Assembly (NCBI GenBank): GCA_023957275.1
Contig: JAMLHF010000011.1
Location: forward strand, 1-64,000
DNA length: 64,000 nucleotides
Source: Lentimicrobium sp.
GTDB lineage: Bacteria; Bacteroidota; Bacteroidia; Bacteroidales; Lentimicrobiaceae
Direction: 5' to 3'
Part shown: positions 57,532 through 64,000 of the stretch, piece after piece
Position numbering within the stretch: the stretch's first letter is position 1
Layout: each line of letters opens with the position of its first letter
Notes under the pieces: model-generated
The model's database searches: none
What the model saw: only the letters and a program-made list of their open reading frames with translations
Told to the model about the DNA's origin: nothing
Program-made: the position numbers and the translations under genes

Positions 57532-58116
57532 ATGGGTAAACAAAGTAAGCATAAGCCGGAAAGCGCAGAAGCTGTAAATGAAAAAACACCTGTAAATGCG
57601 CAACCTGAGACCAATGAAACTGACATTCCGGCACAGGAAAATGTGACCAAAGAACAACCTGCAGAAGAGTTGTGCGGGGAACTCAATAAAAAATACGACG
57701 AACTGAACGATAAATATCTCCGGCTCTACTCTGATTTTGACAATTACAGGAAGCGGGTCATCAAGGAGAAGATCGAGCTGAGCAAGACTGCGTCGGAAGA
57801 AGTCATTACCGGGCTGCTTCCGGTACTCGATGATTTTGAGCGGGCGATCAACGCTTTCGCCGAAGGGGATGAACCGGATCCGGTAAAAGAAGGCATTACA
57901 CTGATCTACAATAAATTCAGAAATCTTCTGGTGCAAAAAGGATTGGCTGAAGTGGACGCCATGGAGCAGGCTTTTGACACCGACTTCCATGAAGCCATCG
58001 CCAATGTGCCTGCGCCGGCCGAAGCGCTCAAAAACAAGATCATCGACGTAACCCAGAAAGGATATACCCTTAATGGCAAAGTGATCAGGTTTGCGAAGGT
58101 GGTTGTCGGAATCTAA
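57532..58116 (+). CDS. grpE: Nucleotide exchange factor GrpE
   Basis: A 194-residue co-chaperone that releases ADP from DnaK. It has a disordered, charged N-terminus, a long coiled coil (about 55-95; LYSDFDNYRKRVIKEKIEL), and the C-terminal beta domain with the family signature (DTDFHEAIANVPAPAEALKN, TQKGYTLNGKVIRFAKVVV). The start is uncertain: ATG 57532 is chosen and ATG 57514 is the alternative. A weak promoter (TTTG 57441, 21 bases, GCATTTTG 57466) lies upstream. dnaJ follows after 21 bases. Confidence 0.92.
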   Translation: MGKQSKHKPESAEAVNEKTPVNAQPETNETDIPAQENVTKEQPAEELCGELNKKYDELNDKYLRLYSDFDNYRKRVIKEKIELSKTASEEVITGLLPVLDDFERAINAFAEGDEPDPVKEGITLIYNKFRNLLVQKGLAEVDAMEQAFDTDFHEAIANVPAPAEALKNKIIDVTQKGYTLNGKVIRFAKVVVGI

Positions 58117-58137
58117 AATAAGTTTAAATCGAAAACG

Positions 58138-59283
58138 GTGACGAAAAGAGATTATTACGAAATACTGGGTTTGCAGCGCAACGCCGGTGAGGCTGAAATA
58201 AAGAAGGCATACCGTCAGATGGCGCTGAAATACCATCCTGATAAAAACCCCGGAAATAAGGAGGCTGAGGAGAAATTCAAGGAAGCTGCCGAAGCTTATG
58301 AAGTACTCAGCAACGCGGAGAAACGCGCGCGTTACGACCAGTATGGCCATGAAGGCATGAAGGGCATGCCGGGCGGCGGTTTCGGCGGAGGAATGTCGAT
58401 GGATGATATTTTCAGCCAGTTCGGCGATATTTTCGGCAGTGCATTCGGCGGCGGTTTCGGCGGTTTCGGCGGAAGCACCCGCCGGAGGGTAAACAAGGGA
58501 ACCAACTTAAGGGTAAAAGTTCGGCTTACCCTCGAAGAGATTGCCAAAGGGGTAGAGAAGAAAATAAAGGTCAACAAGCTGGTCAGTTGTTCAACCTGTC
58601 ATGGTACAGGCGCGGCCGGAGGATCGTCCTTTTCAACCTGTTCCCACTGCCACGGCACCGGTCAGGTAACACGCGTAACCAATACTTTCCTGGGACAGAT
58701 GCAGACCAGTTCAACCTGTCCTTACTGTAACGGCGAAGGCCAGACAATTACCAACAAATGTAATACCTGTGGTGGCAGCGGAACCGTGAAAGGAGAAGAG
58801 GTAATCAGCCTTAACATTCCGGCAGGCGTCTCCGAAGGAATTCAGCTTTCGGTAGGAGGTAAAGGAAACGCCGCTCCCCGCGGAGGTGTTCCCGGCGATC
58901 TTATCGTTCAGATAGAAGAAATACCCCATGAAGAACTTATCCGCGACGGTTCCAATATCCTGTATGAGCACTACATCAGTTTCCCTGAAGCTGCGATGGG
59001 CACTTCCATCGAAGTACCAACCATTGAAGGCCGGGTACGGATCAAAATAGAACCGGGCACCCAGGGAGGCAAAGTTCTGCGTTTGAAGGGAAAGGGAGTT
59101 CCCTCCCTGAATGGCTACGGACGCGGCGATCAGTTGATCAATATCAATGTGTGGACACCGAAAAACCTTAACCGTCAGGAAAAGGAAATGCTTGAAAAAC
59201 TGATGGCTTCTGAGAATTTCAAACCTCATCCGGAAGCCCGGGACCGATCGTTTTTTGATCGCATGAGAGAGTATTTTCAATAA
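58138..59283 (+). CDS. dnaJ: Chaperone protein DnaJ
   Basis: A 381-residue type I Hsp40. Domains in order: J domain (1-70, with HPD at 33-35), Gly/Phe region (about 75-120; [21 protein letters not shown]), four zinc-finger CxxCxGxG repeats ([32 protein letters not shown]), and the substrate-binding C-terminal region. It stimulates DnaK ATPase. The GTG start (58138) gives [11 protein letters not shown], the exact family N-terminus. Confidence 0.97.
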   Translation: MTKRDYYEILGLQRNAGEAEIKKAYRQMALKYHPDKNPGNKEAEEKFKEAAEAYEVLSNAEKRARYDQYGHEGMKGMPGGGFGGGMSMDDIFSQFGDIFGSAFGGGFGGFGGSTRRRVNKGTNLRVKVRLTLEEIAKGVEKKIKVNKLVSCSTCHGTGAAGGSSFSTCSHCHGTGQVTRVTNTFLGQMQTSSTCPYCNGEGQTITNKCNTCGGSGTVKGEEVISLNIPAGVSEGIQLSVGGKGNAAPRGGVPGDLIVQIEEIPHEELIRDGSNILYEHYISFPEAAMGTSIEVPTIEGRVRIKIEPGTQGGKVLRLKGKGVPSLNGYGRGDQLININVWTPKNLNRQEKEMLEKLMASENFKPHPEARDRSFFDRMREYFQ

Positions 59284-59312
59284 TTTTGTCTTTTCAGGTG
59301 AAAGATACGGCG

Positions 59313-59346
59313 GGGGTGATTACTTAAACTGACAAGCAATCACCCC
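59313..59346 (+). terminator. Hairpin after dnaJ
   Basis: GGGGTGATT pairs with AATCACCCC (9 bp, 16-base loop) and is followed by TTACCATTT. It probably ends the grpE-dnaJ transcript, although the U tract is short. A TAATTTTG box at 59281-59288, overlapping the dnaJ stop, could start a transcript upstream of this hairpin. Confidence 0.5.
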
Positions 59347-59380
59347 TTACCATTTAACCAGCAAATCATCCCCGATCATT

Positions 59381-60316
59381 ATGACCTATTTTTCAGTAAA
59401 AAACATCACCAAGCGCTATGCGGCCCATACGGCACTCACCAATGTGAGCATCGATGTCCCCGGCCAAAGCATATTCGGATTGCTTGGGCCGAACGGTGCA
59501 GGGAAAACATCCCTTATCCGCATCATTAACCAGATTACCGGACCCGACGAGGGGGAAGTATATTTCGGCAATGAAAAACTGGCACCCCATCATGTTGACC
59601 GTATCGGTTATCTGCCCGAAGAACGGGGTCTCTATAAAAAAATGAAAGTAGGCGAACAGGCACTTTACCTGGCTCAGCTCAAAGGGGTAAGCAAAGCCGA
59701 TGCCATTAAAAAACTCAAATACTGGTTCGAAAAGTTTGAAATCCAGGCATGGTGGAATAAAAAGGTGGAAGAACTTTCGAAGGGGATGCAGCAAAAGGTT
59801 CAGTTTATTGTTACGATCATACATGAGCCCTCGCTGCTGATCTTCGATGAACCTTTCAGCGGGTTCGATCCCATCAATGTAAACCTGCTGAAGGATGAAA
59901 TCCTGAACCTGAGGAAAAACGGCGCCACCATTATCTTTTCCACGCACAATATGGCTTCGGTTGAGGAGCTTTGCGATAACATCGCTCTCATCAACAATTC
60001 ACATAAAATACTCGAAGGCAGTGTTAAGGAGATAAAAAAGAGGTTCAAAACCAATACCTACTCCATCGATTTTGACGGTTATTCAGGACAGGTGCAATCG
60101 CTGCTGCCGGCCGGATTCATACTGGCGGAGGATAAAACTGAAGACGAACTGAGACAGGTAACCGTTACTTTGCCTGCAACAGCCACTCAAAATGAATTAC
60201 TGAATGCTTTTATGCCTTATGTCAACATTCATGCTTTCAGGGAAATAATCCCCACCATGAATGAGATCTTCATCAAAACAGTGCATGCGGCAGGCAATCA
60301 TTCTATAAACAGTTAA
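59381..60316 (+). CDS. ABC exporter ATP-binding protein (NatA-like)
   Basis: A 311-residue ABC ATPase. Seen: Walker A GLLGPNGAGKTSL, Q-loop region, signature LSKGMQQKVQF, Walker B SLLIFDEPFSGFDP, and the switch His (IFSTHNM). The C-terminal extension of about 70 residues is as in NatA / DrrA-type exporters. It powers the membrane protein encoded 11 bases downstream. Substrate (ion, lipid or antibiotic) is unknown. Confidence 0.93.
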   Translation: MTYFSVKNITKRYAAHTALTNVSIDVPGQSIFGLLGPNGAGKTSLIRIINQITGPDEGEVYFGNEKLAPHHVDRIGYLPEERGLYKKMKVGEQALYLAQLKGVSKADAIKKLKYWFEKFEIQAWWNKKVEELSKGMQQKVQFIVTIIHEPSLLIFDEPFSGFDPINVNLLKDEILNLRKNGATIIFSTHNMASVEELCDNIALINNSHKILEGSVKEIKKRFKTNTYSIDFDGYSGQVQSLLPAGFILAEDKTEDELRQVTVTLPATATQNELLNAFMPYVNIHAFREIIPTMNEIFIKTVHAAGNHSINS

Positions 60317-60327
60317 TTAGAAGACCT

Positions 60328-61737
60328 ATGAATAAGATAATCCTTGTCATAAAACGCGAATATCTTTCCCGCGTCCAGAAAAAATCATTCATTGTAATGA
60401 CCATTCTGGGCCCCATCCTGATGGCAGCGCTTTTCATCGTCCCCATTTATCTTTCGCAAATGTCGGATGAAGTGAAAAAGGTTGATATCCTGGATGAAAC
60501 CGGGTGGTTTATCAACAAATTCGATAACTCGGAACGCTTTAATTTCGAGTATGTTTTCACTGACCTTGAAACAGCGAAAACAGCCATGATGGCCAAAAAG
60601 GGTTATGCCCTGCTGTACATTCCCAGACCGGAAGTAAGCGTACCTGCCAATGCCATGATTTTCAGCGAAAAACAAGTAAGCATCGACCTGAAAGGGTACA
60701 TAAAGAGTGTAATGGGAAAAGAAGTTGAAAATCAAAAGCTTGGTGCGGAGATCATTAAAGAAATTAAAAAAGCAAATCCCGGTTTCAATTCCATGGAAAG
60801 CGATACCGCTGCCCGTGAAAGTATTGTGAGTGAGGAGATTCTGAAAAATATCAAAACCAATATCAAACTTACTTCTATCAGAATCGGCGAGGAAGGAAAA
60901 GAAGAGAAAAGTTTTACCGAAGTAAGTATGGGTGTAGGCATGTTTGCCGGTATTCTGATCTACTTCTTTATTTTCCTTTTCGGTTCCCAGGTGATGCGCG
61001 GCGTAATTGAAGAGAAGGTCAGCCGCATTGTGGAAGTAATCGTTAGTTCGGTGAAGCCATTTCAACTGATGATGGGTAAGATTGTCGGGGTCGCCCTGGT
61101 GGGACTGACGCAATTTATGTTATGGGTAGTGCTTACCCTGGCCATCGTCACCGTTTTCCAGACAATTATGCCCGAAAAGATAAAAAGCCAGGAAACCGTA
61201 CAGGCATTTAACCCCGGGACAAGGATTCCGGCATCTGCAGAAGCTGAGATAAACTATGAGGAAGTTGAAAACCAGGATAATATGGAGAGGGTTATTGAAG
61301 CCCTTCAATCCATAAATTACGGCACCATGATTTTTTCATTTATCTTTTTTTTCCTGGGCGGTTACCTGCTGTACGGAGCCATGTTTGCAGCCATAGGAGC
61401 CGCCGTTGACAATGAAACGGACACCCAGCAGTTTATGATGCCGGTGACCATTCCGCTGATCCTCGCGATCATCGTTGCGCAATTTGTGATCAACAATCCC
61501 GAAGGGCCGGTAGCCTTCTGGTTCTCAATTATTCCGTTTACTTCACCCATCATAATGATGGTGCGCATACCTTTCGGAGTACCTTACTGGGAACTGGCCC
61601 TCTCGATGGGTTTACTTACGGTTACATTTATTGCTGCTGTCTGGATGGCCGGCAGAATCTACCGGACCGGGATTCTGATGTATGGAAAGAAAGTTTCCTG
61701 GGCTGAACTGGGAAAATGGTTATTTTATAAAGGATAA
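60328..61737 (+). CDS. ABC-2 type permease (NatB-like)
   Basis: A 469-residue membrane protein of the ABC-2 permease family. It has one helix near the N-terminus (about 24-45; FIVMTILGPILMAALFIVPI), a large extracytoplasmic domain (about 46-205), then five to six helices. Typical segments are MRGVIEEKVSRIVEVIVSSVKPFQLMMGK and PFTSPIIMMVRIPFG. It forms the channel with the NatA-like ATPase. Length and layout match NatB-like sodium or drug exporters. Confidence 0.9.
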   Translation: MNKIILVIKREYLSRVQKKSFIVMTILGPILMAALFIVPIYLSQMSDEVKKVDILDETGWFINKFDNSERFNFEYVFTDLETAKTAMMAKKGYALLYIPRPEVSVPANAMIFSEKQVSIDLKGYIKSVMGKEVENQKLGAEIIKEIKKANPGFNSMESDTAARESIVSEEILKNIKTNIKLTSIRIGEEGKEEKSFTEVSMGVGMFAGILIYFFIFLFGSQVMRGVIEEKVSRIVEVIVSSVKPFQLMMGKIVGVALVGLTQFMLWVVLTLAIVTVFQTIMPEKIKSQETVQAFNPGTRIPASAEAEINYEEVENQDNMERVIEALQSINYGTMIFSFIFFFLGGYLLYGAMFAAIGAAVDNETDTQQFMMPVTIPLILAIIVAQFVINNPEGPVAFWFSIIPFTSPIIMMVRIPFGVPYWELALSMGLLTVTFIAAVWMAGRIYRTGILMYGKKVSWAELGKWLFYKG

Positions 61738-61738
61738 A

Positions 61739-61754
61739 TGGCACATTGCTTGTA
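61739..61754 (+). promoter_or_regulatory. Sigma-54-like promoter candidate
   Basis: TGGCAC, 5 bases, TTGTA lies just after the permease stop codon. It matches the -24/-12 consensus (TGGCACG, 4 bases, TTGCA) except for the C of the -12 GC. Transcription would start near 61765, before the NtrC-like regulator at 61829. Chance occurrence is possible. Confidence 0.3.
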
Positions 61755-61828
61755 GCTGCCGGACATCCGGACCGGAACCGGAAGCTCAAACTCCTTAACA
61801 CCCGAAGCAATCTGAATTAAATAGCTTT

Positions 61829-62995
61829 ATGGCCAGAATTTTAGTAATTGACGATGAACGCAGCATCCGCAGCACACTCAGGGAAATCCTTGAATATGAA
61901 GGTTACCAGATGGATGAAGCGCCCGACGGAATGACCGCCCTTGAACTGGCAGGCAAAGAGAAGTATGATGTGATCCTGTGCGACATCAAGATGCCGCAGA
62001 TGGACGGGATAGAAGTACTTGACCGTCTGCTGGTGATGAACGACACCCCGGTGGTGATGATATCCGGTCACGGTAATATCGAAACCGCAGTGGATGCCAT
62101 CAAGCGGGGCGCTTACGATTATATTGCCAAGCCGCTGGACCTGAACCGTCTGCTGATTACCATCCGGAATGCCATGGAAAAAGGCAGCCTGCTGAAGGAA
62201 ACACGCGTACTAAAACGCAAAGTCAGCAGGACCTATGAAATGATCGGCGAATCGGAGCCCATGCAGCAGATCAGGACCATGATCGAGAAAGTGGCTCCCA
62301 CGGATGCAAGGGTGCTGATTACAGGGAGCAACGGCACCGGGAAAGAGTTGGTAGCCCGCTGGCTGCATGAATTCAGCAACCGGTGCGAAGGCCCGTTTGT
62401 GGAGGTAAACTGCGCGGCCATTCCCGGTGAATTGATTGAAAGTGTACTTTTTGGCCACGAAAAAGGATCATTTACCTCCGCCATCAAGCAGCGCAAGGGT
62501 GATTTTGAACAGGCCAGCGGTGGCACGCTCTTCCTCGATGAAATCGGTGACATGAGCCTGGCTGCACAGGCCAAGGTGCTGAGGGCCCTGCAGGAAAACA
62601 AAATCATGCGCGTGGGCGGCGAAAAGGATATTCCGGTAGATGTAAGGGTCATAGCCGCCACAAATAAAAACCTGGTGGAGGAAATTGAAAAACGGAATTT
62701 CCGCGAAGATCTTTACCATCGCCTGAGTGTAATCCTTATTCATGTTCCGACCCTGAACGAACGGGCAGAAGATATACCATTGCTGGCAAATCACTTTATC
62801 AATGATGTCTGCGAAAGTCAGGGCAAGCCCCGGATGACTTTTACGGAAGAGGCCATCAAAGCCCTTCAGGAGATAAAATGGACCGGTAACATCAGGGAAC
62901 TGAGAAATGTGGTAGAGCGGCTGGCTATACTCTGCGATACTCAGATTACCGCAGCCGATGTGGAAATGTACGCCAGGCCGTTGAGTAAAGGATAA
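61829..62995 (+). CDS. NtrC-family response regulator lacking the DNA-binding domain
   Basis: A 388-residue regulator. The receiver (1-120) is intact, with D8, D9, phospho-acceptor D52 and K101. The AAA+ domain (about 138-375) has Walker A GSNGTGKEL (about 166-174) and Walker B LFLDEIGD (about 234-241). The sigma-54-contacting loop reads GSFTSA (213-218) instead of GAFTGA. The protein ends at about the point where NtrC has its Fis-type HTH, so no DNA-binding domain is seen. It may act on RNA polymerase-sigma-54 from solution or have another role. It lies 91 bases after the ABC genes. Confidence 0.88.
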   Translation: MARILVIDDERSIRSTLREILEYEGYQMDEAPDGMTALELAGKEKYDVILCDIKMPQMDGIEVLDRLLVMNDTPVVMISGHGNIETAVDAIKRGAYDYIAKPLDLNRLLITIRNAMEKGSLLKETRVLKRKVSRTYEMIGESEPMQQIRTMIEKVAPTDARVLITGSNGTGKELVARWLHEFSNRCEGPFVEVNCAAIPGELIESVLFGHEKGSFTSAIKQRKGDFEQASGGTLFLDEIGDMSLAAQAKVLRALQENKIMRVGGEKDIPVDVRVIAATNKNLVEEIEKRNFREDLYHRLSVILIHVPTLNERAEDIPLLANHFINDVCESQGKPRMTFTEEAIKALQEIKWTGNIRELRNVVERLAILCDTQITAADVEMYARPLSKG

Positions 62996-63050
62996 ATCGA
63001 AAAAACATCAGACAACGGACGTTGATTTCGCCTGTTTGGTATATATTTTG

Positions 63051-63058
63051 TAATTTTG
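63051..63058 (+). promoter_or_regulatory. -7 element (TAATTTTG) for tmRNA
   Basis: TAATTTTG fits TAnnTTTG, 19 bases before the mature 5' end at 63077. The -33 region is AT-rich without a clear TTG at the usual spacing. Confidence 0.5.
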
Positions 63059-63076
63059 TACGTTGATAAAGTAACC

Positions 63077-63449
63077 GGGGATGACCGGTTTTGACAGCAG
63101 GGAAGTGGTACTGTAAGCATGCCGGGCGTTGGAAGCGTGGCCCGTTAATCCCAACTTTCAAAGCCCTAAACGGCAACGATTACAATTACGCGTACGCCGC
63201 TTAATCAAGAGGATTAAGCCGCCTACTGCTCCCCGGGAAGCCTCGCGCGGCCGCGTCCCGAACGGAGCATCGCAAAAGCCGCGATAATGCAGTTAAGGTC
63301 CCGGTGACTGCCCGAAAACCAAAGGGAATAAGAAACGGATCGGGTTGTTTTCTCCCTGTCAGTTTACGAAAACCAACTGAAAACTAAGCATGTAGAAAGC
63401 ACTATTGCTGCCTGTTTGGACGCGGGTTCGACTCCCGCCATCTCCACAA
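63077..63449 (+). ncRNA. ssrA: tmRNA (transfer-messenger RNA)
   Basis: The 5' end GGGGATG pairs with CATCTCC near the 3' end to form the acceptor stem (one G-T pair). The T-arm GGGTTCGACTCCC is at 63424-63436. The tag frame reads GGC AAC GAT TAC AAT TAC GCG TAC GCC GCT TAA, peptide GNDYNYAYAA. CCA is not encoded: after the discriminator A the sequence is CAA, so it must be added after transcription. tmRNA rescues stalled ribosomes and tags the product for proteolysis. Confidence 0.97.
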
Positions 63450-63450
63450 A

Positions 63451-63484
63451 AAAACCTGTAAATCAATAATTTACAGGTTTTTTT
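63451..63484 (+). terminator. Bidirectional intrinsic terminator after tmRNA
   Basis: A 13-bp A-T-rich stem around CCTG/CAGG (63451-63463 with 63469-63481, 5-base loop). It has a T tract on the plus side and an A tract on the left, so it can also end the C69 peptidase transcript from the minus strand. Confidence 0.85.
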
Positions 63485-63587
63485 ATTTATTGAAAAGAGT
63501 CCGGATAACCCAGGCATTTTCAGGGGATATAATTTCACAGGCTTACTTTCGTCGCCCCGTTGAATTATACTTGTTTATGCCAGCATA

Positions 63588-64000
63588 TCAAAACCCCCGG
63601 CCGAACATTTCCCAGAATTTGGCTTCCATGGCAGCCCAGCGCTGCATGGTGGCACCGGAGAAATCGTTGCTGTAGTTCGTAAGCAGGGCACGGGCTTCTT
63701 CATTTTTACCGGTTTTTATCAGCTCAACGGCACTCTTTTCGAGTGCAGGCATCTCCAGCCTGGCTTTTGCTTCAAAACCAAGCACCTGTTCAAGCATATG
63801 CTTTTTTGTTTTACCCCAGGATACCGTGGCCAGCTTATTGGCTTTACGGTAGCTCCACAGCGCCGCATCCCCGCGACAGGACTTCTGTCCGCAGACTTCC
63901 CATTTTGCAGGGACCTGCTTCACGCCCGCATAGATGGGTACCCGCGGACTCTGCCCCGGATTATCGAATGAAAACCAGGAAACGCCGCCGACTTCATCGG
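63588..64000 (-). CDS. Family C69 dipeptidase, C-terminal part (cut by right edge)
   Basis: The frame is open from the window end to a TGA at 63588 (137 codons in view). It reads VGGVSWFSFDNPGQS and RVPIYAGVKQVP, segments typical of the PepD/C69 dipeptidase family near its C-terminal third. A helical tail follows (HMLEQVLGFEAKARLEMPAL, ALLTNYSNDFSGATMQRW). The catalytic N-terminal Cys lies outside the window, so activity cannot be judged. The enzyme class cleaves dipeptides. Confidence 0.8.
   Translation of the reverse strand, partial: DEVGGVSWFSFDNPGQSPRVPIYAGVKQVPAKWEVCGQKSCRGDAALWSYRKANKLATVSWGKTKKHMLEQVLGFEAKARLEMPALEKSAVELIKTGKNEEARALLTNYSNDFSGATMQRWAAMEAKFWEMFGRGF

Noticed and set aside
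57352..58350. A 332-codon open frame on the minus strand opposite grpE and dnaJ
   Set aside because: It lies antisense to two clear genes, has a composition (many Phe, His, Arg) typical of a shadow frame, and matches no family.
60385..61113. A 242-codon minus-strand frame opposite the ABC permease
   Set aside because: It is antisense to a well-supported permease and rich in His, Asn and Phe, as expected from a mirror frame.
63490..63675. A 61-codon plus-strand frame after tmRNA
   Set aside because: It begins at the tmRNA terminator and runs antisense into the C69 peptidase gene.

Overview
The window looks like a chromosomal segment of a Bacteroidota bacterium, probably of the Bacteroidales or a close uncultured relative. 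The evidence is a C-terminal type IX secretion (T9SS) sorting domain, a DUF4290 protein, a zinc-free 38-residue L36, LytTR/LytS and NarL-type regulators, few Shine-Dalgarno sites, and many copies of the Bacteroidota promoter (TTG, 19-21 bases, TAnnTTTG). No phage, transposase, CRISPR array, rRNA or tRNA was seen. The one certain RNA gene is tmRNA near the right end.

Left part (1-29200), cell envelope and housekeeping. The minus strand opens with the N-terminal 1079 codons of a giant repeat-bearing exported protein that runs off the left edge, preceded by a small exported companion. Then come two tandem NarL-type regulators (the second with a degenerate receiver), a multi-pass acyltransferase-like protein, a T9SS cargo protein, an iron-sulfur membrane protein with an HMA-like tail, an exported EEP-family nuclease or phosphatase, ComEC, a TPR lipoprotein, and the run DUF502-surE-small membrane protein-lpxB. 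A 932-residue repeat protein and a beta-barrel protein follow. Next is the apparent operon ccmF-DUF2520-kdsC-like-ubiA-maf, and then a GNAT-like gene on the plus strand.

Centre (29200-48970), translation. Enolase stands alone between two good terminators. To its right lies one unbroken minus-strand str-S10-spc-alpha cluster of about 18 kb, read from rpsL (48877) to rplQ (30654). It contains rpsL, rpsG, fusA, the S10 and spc blocks, secY, map, infA, rpmJ, rpsM, rpsK, rpsD, rpoA and rplQ, with no tuf or adk. Two genes shorter than 60 codons, rpmD and rpmJ, are included. A classical promoter precedes rpsL. A second strong promoter about 350 bases further upstream leads into a gene-free stretch with several stacked stem-loops, which may be an undescribed structured RNA.

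Right part (49400-64000). A LiaF-like / LytS-like kinase / LytTR regulator operon is followed by a small unknown gene, a UvrD/PcrA helicase (probably starting at a GTG), DUF4290, murA (with the active-site Cys replaced by Asp), grpE-dnaJ, a NatA/NatB-like ABC exporter, and an NtrC-like response regulator that lacks its DNA-binding domain and has an altered GAFTGA loop. tmRNA and the C-terminal part of a family C69 dipeptidase close the window.
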